This document shows positions 52,605-62,851 of a stretch of 64,000 nt of DNA, piece after piece. The notes beneath the pieces are model-generated. The model worked only from the letters and a program-made list of their open reading frames with translations, did no database searches and had not been told where the DNA came from. A program made the translations under genes and the position numbers. The stretch spans positions 1 through 64,000 of the forward strand of contig DATJRY010000021.1 of assembly GCA_035504415.1 (NCBI GenBank), written 5' to 3'. The stretch is from Candidatus Sulfotelmatobacter sp. Its GTDB lineage: Bacteria; Vulcanimicrobiota; Vulcanimicrobiia; Vulcanimicrobiales; Vulcanimicrobiaceae. Numbering within the stretch: the stretch's first letter is position 1; every line of letters begins with the position of its first letter.

Positions 52605-53015
52605 CTAACGAAGAAACCGAGCGAGGGTCGTGCGGTATTGCTCGAGGTCGAACTCGTACGATGCGGAACCGATGGGTACGAAAACGAAGTCTGCTACGAA
52701 GCCCTCGCCATTGTCGCTATAATCCACCTGAAAACGCTCAATGCACTCCCAGCGCACGGAATGGCGCTGACGCGTCACGACGGCCGCAATCCCACCACAC
52801 CAAATGTCGAGACATTCGCGGCACCCGTAAATCTGGACCCGTCCGCCAAGTTGCTCGTCGCTCGGTCTTTCGAGGAGTAACTCGCGAGCGACCTCGGCAC
52901 CGGACCGGCGATCACTGAGCACGCCGATGTCGTTCGTCTCGAGAAGCTGGCGCAGCGAAGTCCCGTCGATGACGAAATCGTAGAACGCGGCGGGGCTACT
53001 GTAGGTAAATCCCAC
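52605..53015 (-). CDS. Hypothetical protein, lower GC than its neighbours
   Basis: 136-residue protein; a similar family of unknown function is widespread. Visible pattern: a strand-rich N-terminus (YDFVIDGTSLRQLLE), ELLLERPSDEQLGGRVQIYG, two Cys clusters in YGCRECLDIWCGG, VRWECIERF, and an aromatic C-terminus (YEFDLEQYRTTLARFLR). No catalytic motif can be assigned. The start is GTG 53015 with GGAGG five to six bases upstream. The base composition is lower than elsewhere; 52681-52740 is about 48% GC by hand count. It follows rlmN by 33 bases on the same strand. Confidence 0.72.
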   Translation of the reverse strand: MGFTYSSPAAFYDFVIDGTSLRQLLETNDIGVLSDRRSGAEVARELLLERPSDEQLGGRVQIYGCRECLDIWCGGIAAVVTRQRHSVRWECIERFQVDYSDNGEGFVADFVFVPIGSASYEFDLEQYRTTLARFLR

Positions 53016-53048
53016 GGTATCCTCCCGCGGCAGCGAACCGGCAGGAGC

Positions 53049-54149
53049 TCAAGCCGGTTCAAGTGCCGCGGCCTTCTGCGCCTTCGGCTGGCTGTCGGCG
53101 CGCAGCTGGCCGCAGGCGGCGGCGATGTCGCGGCCCATCGGAGTGCGGACCGTGACGGCGACGCCGGCGTCTTCGAGCAGCTTCGCGAACGCCCAGATGC
53201 GGCCGTCGTCGGTGCCACGCAGCGCGGCGTCCGGCGTGCTGTTGTAGGGGATCAGGTTGACGTGATACAACGGACCGCGCATGCGCTTGGCCAGCGCGCG
53301 CGCGTCGTCGTCGGAGTCGTTGACGCCGGCCAGCATCACGTACTCGAAGAAGACCTTGCGCTTCGTGGCGGCGATGTAGCGTTCGACGGCCGCCATCAGG
53401 TCGTCGGTCGAGAACTTGCGGTTGACCGGCATGATGCGCGAGCGGGTCGCGTCGGTCGGCGCGTGCAGCGAGATCGCCAGATTGACCTGCGTGTGCTCGG
53501 TCGCGAAGCGATCGATCTTGTCGACCAGGCCGACGGTCGAAATGGTGATGTGCCGATGGCCCAGGCCGAAGCCGTGGGGATCGTGCAGCAGCGCGACGGC
53601 GTCCATGACGGCGTCGTAGTTGGCGAACGGCTCGCCCATCCCCATGAAGACGATGTTGGTGATCTTCTTGCCGCGGCCGGCCAGCTCGCGCGCGAAGTAG
53701 CGCGCCTGGTCGAAGATCTCCGTCGCGCTCAGATTGCGGGTGAAGCCGGCTTGACCGGTCGAGCAGAACGCGCATGCGTACGCGCACCCGGCCTGCGAGG
53801 AGATGCAGACCGTCGTGCGGTCGTTGTGGTGCTCCATCAGCACGGCTTCGACTTCGTTGCCGTCGTGGAGCCGGAAGAGTGCCTTGGTCGTCTGCCCGTC
53901 GCGCGAGCGCTGTACGACGGTCGGCGCGACGCTCTCGAGCGCGAAGCCTTCGGCGGCCAGCGCGACGCGCAGCTCCTTCGGCAGCGGCGTGATCGCGTCC
54001 AGGTCGGCGACCAGCTCCTTGGTCGCGGCGCGGTAGAGCTGATCGAGGCGATAACCCTTCAGCCCGTGCGCGAGCGCGAACGCGGCCGCGTCGGCATAGC
54101 CGGCGGGCCGCGCCTTCTCGGCGATCCACAGGTCCCGGGGCGAGAGCAT
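53049..54149 (-). CDS. rlmN: 23S rRNA (adenine2503-C2)-methyltransferase
   Basis: 366-residue radical-SAM enzyme that methylates A2503 of 23S rRNA and some tRNAs. The cluster motif CAYACAFC follows the family CxxxCxxC, with MGMGEPFANYDAVMDAV, LHDPHGFGLGHRHITISTVG and LAISLHAPTDATR. The C-terminal Cys acting as methyl carrier is present near residue 340 (AAACGQLRAD). TACACT on the minus strand (54163-54158) lies eight bases before ATG 54149 without a clear ribosome site. Confidence 0.96.
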   Translation of the reverse strand: MLSPRDLWIAEKARPAGYADAAAFALAHGLKGYRLDQLYRAATKELVADLDAITPLPKELRVALAAEGFALESVAPTVVQRSRDGQTTKALFRLHDGNEVEAVLMEHHNDRTTVCISSQAGCAYACAFCSTGQAGFTRNLSATEIFDQARYFARELAGRGKKITNIVFMGMGEPFANYDAVMDAVALLHDPHGFGLGHRHITISTVGLVDKIDRFATEHTQVNLAISLHAPTDATRSRIMPVNRKFSTDDLMAAVERYIAATKRKVFFEYVMLAGVNDSDDDARALAKRMRGPLYHVNLIPYNSTPDAALRGTDDGRIWAFAKLLEDAGVAVTVRTPMGRDIAAACGQLRADSQPKAQKAAALEPA

Positions 54150-54189
54150 GACGCCCTAGTGTACCACGCCGCGGGAGTGGGTGCCACGC

Positions 54190-54756
54190 TTACGAGGCGG
54201 CGGCAGGCACCGGGTCGGCCAAGACCTTTCCGATGACGCGGACCTCGCCGTTGGCGGCGCGTAGGTCGCGCCCGCAGCGAACGCCGTCGACGGCGACCCC
54301 GCGGCTGTCCACGTCCACGTGGATCTTGTCACCGGCTTCCGTCTGGGCGTCGTAGGTCTCACCCAGCGAGCCGGGGTCGAGGGCGAGCGGAAGGACGTCG
54401 TCGACGATGTGGTGCTGGAGCATCGCCCGCAGCGCCGCCGGCGACGCCGCGCGGACGGCCGCGGCGGGGTCGTTCCCGCCGGCCCAGGCCCGGAAGGCTT
54501 CGTCGCTGGGGGCGAAGACAGTGTAACTGGTCCCCGACCCACCCAGGGTCGTGGCCAGGCCGCTCGCTTGAAGGGCGGCAGTGAAGGTGCTCAGCTGCGG
54601 GTCGGCGCTCACGGCGTCGAGGATGCTGGCTTGATGACCCTCGACGGCCAGAGCATGGCCGTCAGCGAGGGCGCGGCCGGCCGCGAGGGGCGCGGCGCTT
54701 AGGGCGAACAACGCAGCCGCCATCGAACGGCATGCGGCGGCACGGGTCAGCGGCAT
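54190..54756 (-). CDS. Exported fasciclin (FAS1) domain protein
   Basis: 188 residues with a signal peptide (AAALFALSAAPLAAGRALA). The FAS1 fold is seen in SILDAVSADPQLSTFTAALQ, YTVFAPSDEAFRAW and MLQHHIVDDVLPL, the H1 and H2-like motifs. Such single-domain secreted proteins are usually linked to adhesion; that is family knowledge only. GGAGAGG precedes ATG 54756. A perfect palindrome GCGACCGGTCGC lies at 54784-54795 in the upstream region. It is 40 bases from rlmN. Confidence 0.88.
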   Translation of the reverse strand: MPLTRAAACRSMAAALFALSAAPLAAGRALADGHALAVEGHQASILDAVSADPQLSTFTAALQASGLATTLGGSGTSYTVFAPSDEAFRAWAGGNDPAAAVRAASPAALRAMLQHHIVDDVLPLALDPGSLGETYDAQTEAGDKIHVDVDSRGVAVDGVRCGRDLRAANGEVRVIGKVLADPVPAAAS

Positions 54757-54847
54757 GGAACCTCTCCAGGGTGGAGTGCGATTGCGACCGGTCGCACCCC
54801 ATTCTACTATGAATATAAGAGAATGGTTCCGCTCGAAGATTAAATTT

Positions 54848-55513
54848 TTAGTCGAAGAGCGAGTCCTGGACGGCGGGTGGTTCCGGCCCCCCGTCGGCGG
54901 CGCGGGCGATCCGGTCGCGGACCTGCTTGAGGTCGTTCCAAACCAGCCGCTTGACCTCGTTCATCGAGCCGCCGGTTTGACGCAGAACGTAGGCGGGATG
55001 GAAGGTCGCGATGATCGGGATGCCCAGCGGCCCCTCGTGCCACTGGCCGCGCTGGCGACTGATCGAGAAACGCTCGCCCAAGAACGACTTGGCGGCTGGC
55101 GCGCCCAGCGCGAGGATCACGCGCGGCCGGATCAGCGCGATCTGCTCGTCCAGAAACGGGCGGCAGTTGCGCATCTCGTCGGGCGTGGGCGCTCGGTTGG
55201 CGAGCCGATGACCGACGTCGATCGTCGGCCGGCACTTGACCGTATTGCAGATGAAGACGTCTTCGCGCGGCAAGCCGATCGCCAGCAGCATCTTGTCGAG
55301 CAACTCGCCGGCACGCCCGACGAACGGGCGGCCCAGCTTGTCCTCGGTCTCGCCGGGGCCTTCGCCGACGACCATCAGCGCCGCGCACGGATCGCCCTCG
55401 CCGAAGACGCTGTTGCGACGCGTCGCGCCGATCGCGCACTTGCGGCACGCCGCAACCACCGCCGTCAGCCGATCGATCTCGACCTGCCGCCGCGTGCGCT
55501 CGGCGATGCTCAT
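54848..55513 (-). CDS. Family 4 uracil-DNA glycosylase
   Basis: 221-residue iron-sulfur DNA repair enzyme. Cluster ligands appear as CRKC (Cys23, Cys26), Cys94 in VKCRP and Cys117 in NCRPFL. Active-site motif 1 is GEGPGETEDKLGRPFVGRAG, and motif 3 is FHPAYVLR. Spacing matches thermophile-type UDGa. It removes uracil from DNA and starts base excision repair. The ATG overlaps the upstream YbjQ-like gene's stop (ATGA). Confidence 0.94.
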   Translation of the reverse strand: MSIAERTRRQVEIDRLTAVVAACRKCAIGATRRNSVFGEGDPCAALMVVGEGPGETEDKLGRPFVGRAGELLDKMLLAIGLPREDVFICNTVKCRPTIDVGHRLANRAPTPDEMRNCRPFLDEQIALIRPRVILALGAPAAKSFLGERFSISRQRGQWHEGPLGIPIIATFHPAYVLRQTGGSMNEVKRLVWNDLKQVRDRIARAADGGPEPPAVQDSLFD

Positions 55514-55863
55514 CGCCGCGCGCCGCCGGGCTCGGGTTCGAGCAGCACCGCTTGTCCGAACGCGAGCACGCGGGTCGCGCCGTCGGGGTCTTCGGTGGCC
55601 TGGAACTGCAAGCCGATGACGCCGTTGGCGCCCAGATCTTCGGCTTTGTGCAACAGCGCGTCGAGCGACTCGCCGCGGGCGCGCTCGGCGTCGGTGAGAT
55701 ATTCGATCGGCGCGAGCCCGATCAGCGCGCCGATGCTGCGAAAGGTGTGGCGCAAGAGGTTGCGCGGCCGGCTGGCCTGCCCGTAGGCGTAGCCGAAGGA
55801 GCGCACGACGCGATAGCCGTCGACCCGCTCGAACGTCGTGACCGCTTCCGGCACGATCGCCAC
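55510..55863 (-). CDS. YbjQ/UPF0145-like protein
   Basis: 117-residue protein of the DUF74 type, seen from YRVVRSFGYAYGQASRPRNL, LIGLAPIEYLTDAERARGES and LGANGVIGLQFQATE. The family forms small pentameric beta-rich assemblies suggested to bind metal; function unproven. Start is GTG 55863. The product is translationally coupled to the downstream uracil-DNA glycosylase, a constant neighbour relation that would be worth testing. Confidence 0.82.
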   Translation of the reverse strand: MAIVPEAVTTFERVDGYRVVRSFGYAYGQASRPRNLLRHTFRSIGALIGLAPIEYLTDAERARGESLDALLHKAEDLGANGVIGLQFQATEDPDGATRVLAFGQAVLLEPEPGGARR

Positions 55864-55937
55864 CTAGGCGACCCCCGGTCGCCGACGGGCGGATCGGCCG
55901 CAGGCCGATCGCCACGGATTCACGGAACGTGAATCCA

Positions 55938-56822
55938 CTATCGCAGCAGTCTCCGCCCCAGCGCGATCGCGCCGGCCAGCACGCCCAGGCCGAGCGCGTA
56001 GCGCCCGACCAGCGCGCCGACCAAGCTGTAGTACCAGACGCGCCCGTGATGCTTCACCCAGTACGCGCGGCGCGAGCGCTGCTTGCGGCGTTCGACGCTG
56101 TACTGTCCGCGCGCACTCCCCATCCCTTCGTGGACCGCTTCGCTGGCGGGGACGAACCACGTCTCCCAGCCCGCGTCGGCGGCGCGCTTGGCGAAATCGA
56201 CCTCTTCGTGGTAGAGGAAGAATCGCTCGTCGAACGGCCCGATCTCGGCAATCATCGCGCGCCGGATCCCGAGCGCGGCCCCGATCGCCAAGTCGACGCG
56301 GCGCGGCGCGTCGTAGTCGAAGTCGCGCAGGCCGGCGCCGTTGGCGAAACGGCGGAACGGCGGCAACTCGCCCCACGCGCTCGACCGCAGAAACGCGCCG
56401 GCCCAGGTGTCGAACTCGCCGACCGACTGTTGGACGCTGCCGTCGTAATTGTAGATGCGCGAGCCGGCGATCCCGCAGCGCGGATGCGTGTCGAGGAACG
56501 CGACGATCGCGGCCAGCGCGCCGTCCTTGAGCTCCGCGTCGGGATTCAAGAGGAAGACGTACTCGGAGCCGGTGACCGCGAACGCGCGATTGCAGGCGGC
56601 CGCGAAACCCAGGTTGGCGCCGTTCTCGACGATGCGCACCGCGGTCCCGTAGCGCTCGCGGATGAACTCGCGCGACCCATCGGTCGAGCCGTTGTCGGAG
56701 ACGACGACCTGCGCGAAGGCCGGGTCGGCGCGCACCTCGGAGAGGGCGAACACCGAGTCGAGCGCGGTCGTGATCTTGTCCTTGTCGTTCCAGCAGACGA
56801 CGATGACGTCGATGCGGGCCAC
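55938..56822 (-). CDS. Glycosyltransferase family 2 (rhamnosyltransferase-like)
   Basis: 294 residues. GT-A fold motifs: DVIVVCWNDKDKITTALDSV, VVVSDNGSTDGSREFIRERY, NLGFAAACNRAF, VFLLNPDAEL and GPFDERFFLYHEEVDFAKRA. The last is typical of rhamnosyltransferases of cell-surface glycan clusters. One helix near the C-terminus could anchor it. The start is GTG 56822, which overlaps the prfB TAG by one base (TAGTG), so it is likely co-translated with release factor 2. Confidence 0.9.
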   Translation of the reverse strand: MARIDVIVVCWNDKDKITTALDSVFALSEVRADPAFAQVVVSDNGSTDGSREFIRERYGTAVRIVENGANLGFAAACNRAFAVTGSEYVFLLNPDAELKDGALAAIVAFLDTHPRCGIAGSRIYNYDGSVQQSVGEFDTWAGAFLRSSAWGELPPFRRFANGAGLRDFDYDAPRRVDLAIGAALGIRRAMIAEIGPFDERFFLYHEEVDFAKRAADAGWETWFVPASEAVHEGMGSARGQYSVERRKQRSRRAYWVKHHGRVWYYSLVGALVGRYALGLGVLAGAIALGRRLLR

Positions 56823-57947
56823 TAGGCGCTCTCGGCCCCGACCGGCGCGAAGCGGTTGCGGTTCTGCAGGTACGGCCAGATGAAACCGTCGAGGTCGCCC
56901 TCGAGGACCTGCGCGGCGCTGCCGGTCTCGACGTTGGTGCGCAGGTCCTTCACCAGCTGGTAGGGGTGCAGCACGTACGAACGGATCTGCGAGCCCCACT
57001 CGTTGGCGCGCCGCTCGCCGCGGATGTCGGCCAGCTTCTGCTCCTGCTCCTCGCGGACGCGCTGCACCAGCTTCGCGCGCAGGATGCCCAGCGCGACGTC
57101 GCGGTTCTGCATCTGCGAGCGCTCTTGCTGCGAGGCGACCACCAGGCCCGTCGGCACGTGATAGATGCGGATGGCCGACTCGGTCTTGTTGACGTACTGG
57201 CCGCCGGCGCCGCTGGCTTTGAACGTCTCGACCTTGATCTCGTCGGGCTTGATCTCGACGTCGGCGGCGTCGCCCTCCTCCATCTCGGGGACGACGTCGA
57301 CTTCGGCGAACGAGGTCTGACGGCGGCCCTGGTTGTCGAACGGCGAGATGCGCACCAGGCGGTGCACGCCACGCTCGGACTCGAGCATCCCGTACGCGTT
57401 CTTGCCGCGCACGATGAAGGTGATCGAGCGCAATCCGGCTTCGTCCCCGGGCGCTTCTTCGACGACGTGTGTTTCGTACTTGTGGTTCTCGGCCCAGCGC
57501 AGGTACATGCGGCCGAGCATTTGCGTCCAGTCGGCCGCATCGGTCCCGCCGGCGCCGGCGCGGATCGTCAGGATCGCGCCGTGCGAGTCGTACGGACGGT
57601 CGAAGTTGGCCGCCATCTCGAGCTCGTCGAGCGCGGTCTGCGCGCGCCCGATCATCGCGTCGGCCTCGCCTTCCGCGCCTTCCTCGTCGCCGAGCACCTC
57701 GAGCATCTCGGCCGCGTCGTCGAGCGCCGCGGCGACGGCGTCGACCGCGTCCAGGTCCGCGCGCAGGTCGGCGATGCGCTTCATGACCCCGCGCGCCTGG
57801 TCGGGGTCGTTCCAAAAATCGTCCGCGCGCGAGCGCGCTTCGAGCTCGGCTACGGAGCGGCGCTTCGAGGCGTCGTCAAAGACGCTCCTTGAGCGCGTTC
57901 AAGCGTTCGCGGGCACGATCGATGGCGACGAGTTGGGCATCCGACAC
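56822..57947 (-). CDS. prfB: Peptide chain release factor 2, programmed +1 frameshift
   Basis: Terminates translation at UGA and UAA. The zero frame starts at GTG 57947 and runs 23 codons (VSDAQLVAIDRARERLNALK, then ERL) to an in-frame TGA at 57878-57876. A +1 shift at CTT-TGA-C resumes at GAC 57877, giving DDASKRRSVAELEARS and then the domain-2/3 protein. Total about 374 residues, in line with the family. The anticodon-like SPF (HRLVRISPFDN) and peptidyl-hydrolysis GGQ (GAGGQYVNKTES) identify RF2. It overlaps the downstream GT2 start and is divergent from an amidohydrolase gene. Confidence 0.93.
57875..57890 (-). promoter_or_regulatory. RF2 autoregulatory frameshift site
   Basis: Read on the minus strand: AAGGAG, three bases CGT, then CTTTGAC. 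The Shine-Dalgarno-like AAGGAG, its three-base spacing from CTT, and the CTT-TGA-C slip site match the E. coli prfB element. When RF2 is scarce the ribosome slips +1 and RF2 is made. Confidence 0.92.
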
Positions 57948-58007
57948 GGGAAAGCGGGGTTCCGCCGGCGCCGGGGCCCTCCTGCCGAAGCCGTCGAACG
58001 GGCCCGC

Positions 58008-59189
58008 ATGCCCCCGTTCTTGCTCCGCCCGGACGCCGTTTTCGACGGTGCCGAGCTCCATCGCGGCTGGTCCGTGCTGGTCGACGGCGAGCGGATCGCC
58101 GCCGCCGGCCCCGACCTGGCGGTCCCCGATGGCGCCCAAACCGTGACGCTGGCGGGCGCGACGCTGCTGCCGGGTCTGATCGACCTGCACACGCACGTGC
58201 TGCTGCGGCCGTACGACGAGCGCTCGTGGGACGACCAGGTGCTGCGCGACCTGCAAGCGCTGCGCGTCGCCCGTGCCGTGCCGGCGCTGGCGCGCACGCT
58301 GGCCGCCGGCTTCACCACCATTCGCGACCTGGGCACCGAGGGCGCCGACGAGGCCGACGTCGGCCTGCGCAACGCGATCGACGAAGGCACGATCCCGGGC
58401 CCGCGCATCTTCGCGGTCACCCGCGCGATCGTCGCGCACGGGCTCTACGGCCCGGGCGGCTTCATCCCCGAGTGCTGCATCCACCAAGGCGCCGACGAGG
58501 TCGACGGTCCGGAGTCGATCTATCGCATCGTGCGCCAACAGATCTCGCGCGGCGCCGATTGGATCAAGGTGTACGCCGACTCGCGCCACGGCCCCGGCGG
58601 GGTCTCACGTCCGTCGTTCTCGCGCGAGGACCTCGAGCTGATCGTGCGCCTCGCCGGCGACTCCGGGCTGCGCGTCGCCGCGCACGCCAACACCGAGGAA
58701 GGGATGGTGCGCGCCGCGCGCGCCGGCGTCACGACGGTCGAGCACGGCAACGGCGGCGACGACGAAGTCTTCGCGATCCTGGCGCAGCACAACGTCGCCT
58801 ACGTCCCCACCATCGCCGCCTACGAGGCGATCTGGCGCTACCGCGGCCTGCCCGCCGACGACCCCGTCTACGAGCAGAAGCGCCGCTCGTTCCAGGCCGC
58901 GCGCGAGAGCGGCGTCGTCATCGCCAACGGCAGCGACATCGGCGTCTTCCCCCACGGCCAGAACGCCCGCGAGCTCGAGCTTCTCGTCGCGCACGGCATG
59001 ACCCCGGCCGAGGCGCTCGTCGCCGCGACGCGAACCGCGGCGAAAGTGCTGCGACGCGACGACCTCGGCATCGTCCGCGAAGGCGCGACCGCCGATCTGG
59101 TCGCCGTCGACGGCGACCCGACCGCCGATATCAGCGCGCTGCGCCGCGTCCGCCGGGTTTGGAAGGGCGGCGCCGTAGTCGGAGCTTAG
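58008..59189 (+). CDS. Metal-dependent amidohydrolase (imidazolonepropionase/prolidase-like)
   Basis: 393-residue TIM-barrel hydrolase. Metal ligands: LIDLHTHVLL (HxH), the Lys likely carboxylated in WIKVYADSRHG, His in VAAHANTEEGM, His in TVEHGNGG, and Asp in NGSDIGVFPHG. The flanking small beta domain (VTLAGATLLPG at the N-terminus, ADLVAVDGDPTADISAL at the C-terminus) fits the subtype-I amidohydrolases that act on Xaa-Pro dipeptides or imides. Substrate unknown. ATG 58008 is 61 bases from the divergent prfB start, so the promoters overlap. Confidence 0.9.
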   Translation: MPPFLLRPDAVFDGAELHRGWSVLVDGERIAAAGPDLAVPDGAQTVTLAGATLLPGLIDLHTHVLLRPYDERSWDDQVLRDLQALRVARAVPALARTLAAGFTTIRDLGTEGADEADVGLRNAIDEGTIPGPRIFAVTRAIVAHGLYGPGGFIPECCIHQGADEVDGPESIYRIVRQQISRGADWIKVYADSRHGPGGVSRPSFSREDLELIVRLAGDSGLRVAAHANTEEGMVRAARAGVTTVEHGNGGDDEVFAILAQHNVAYVPTIAAYEAIWRYRGLPADDPVYEQKRRSFQAARESGVVIANGSDIGVFPHGQNARELELLVAHGMTPAEALVAATRTAAKVLRRDDLGIVREGATADLVAVDGDPTADISALRRVRRVWKGGAVVGA

Positions 59190-59245
59190 TCGGCGATCAG
59201 CACGCCGCGCGAGAACGCGACACCAGCGCGAACGGGAGGATCGGC

Positions 59246-61936
<2,691 letters not shown>

Positions 61937-62016
61937 ACGGGATACAACTCATTCTGCGCGTGGATCGGTTCCTCATCGGAACGACCCGGAAAGGGTACTC
62001 GGACCGGCGCTCGAGG

Positions 62017-62847
62017 TTACTCGGCCGCGAGCGCGATCTTGGCGGGGGTGTTCAGCTCCCCCGGGCCGGCCCGCTCCAGCAACGTCCCGACCGTGACGAA
62101 GGTGTACCCCGCGCGGCGGAAACGGTCCACCAGCTCGGGCAGGATCGCGACCGTGGCCGTCCGGCCACTGTGGAGGAGCACGATCTCGGGCGCCGTCGCG
62201 TGGTGCAGCAGGTGGTCCAGGAGCGTCGGGGCGCCGACGGCACGCCAATCGCCGGGATCGTCGTTCCACAAGATCGTGTCGAAGCCCGCGGCCTGCGCGG
62301 CCCGGATGGTCGCCAGGGTGTAGCGCCCGTGGGGCGGACGGAAGAAGCGCGTCTCGGTCGCCTGGGGGGCGATCGCCTCCAGCATCGCCGCTCCGCCGCG
62401 CAGCTCGGCCGTCACCTGGGCCGGGTCCAGCTTGTCGAGGTCGGGGTGGGTCAGGGTGTGGTCGCCGATCTCGCCGCCGGCCGCCGCGATCTCCCGCGCC
62501 AGGTCGGGGAACTGCTGCGCGTCCCGCCCGATCAGGAAGAACGTCGCCGGCACGCCGAGGTCGTGCAGCGTCTGCAGCAAGAGCGGCGTCTGGATCGGGT
62601 AGGGCCCGTCGTCGAAGGTCAGGGCGACCAGCTTCGGCCGGTCGGCCGCGGCCGCGCGGGCACCGCCCCGCAGCGCCGCCAGGCGCGCGCCCAGCGACGG
62701 CCGCACCAGCGCCGCCGCGTCGGCGTCGCGGAGGATGACGGCCGGGCTGAGCAGATCGTCGCTCTTGATCCACAGGCGCCGGCCCGCGTACGCGCACAGC
62801 GCCAGCACGAGCAGCGCCGCCCCGGCCAGCACCATCCGGCGGTTCAT
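62017..62847 (-). CDS. Polysaccharide deacetylase (NodB domain), membrane anchored
   Basis: 276 residues. One N-terminal helix (MVLAGAALLVLALCAYAGRR) anchors or exports it. The NodB catalytic set is intact: ALTFDDGPYP (Asp pair), DHTLTHPDL (metal HxxxH), RPPHGRYTL, ILWNDDPGDW and VLLHSG. Likely target is N-acetylglucosamine in peptidoglycan or a surface polysaccharide. It follows the LCP gene by four bases, so the pair may modify cell-wall glycans together. Confidence 0.92.
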   Translation of the reverse strand: MNRRMVLAGAALLVLALCAYAGRRLWIKSDDLLSPAVILRDADAAALVRPSLGARLAALRGGARAAAADRPKLVALTFDDGPYPIQTPLLLQTLHDLGVPATFFLIGRDAQQFPDLAREIAAAGGEIGDHTLTHPDLDKLDPAQVTAELRGGAAMLEAIAPQATETRFFRPPHGRYTLATIRAAQAAGFDTILWNDDPGDWRAVGAPTLLDHLLHHATAPEIVLLHSGRTATVAILPELVDRFRRAGYTFVTVGTLLERAGPGELNTPAKIALAAE

Positions 62848-62851
62848 CGGC

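Noticed and set aside
57784-57786. Start of prfB at the internal ATG
   Set aside because: The upstream +1 frame encodes a typical RF2 N-terminal helix region and the frameshift element is intact.
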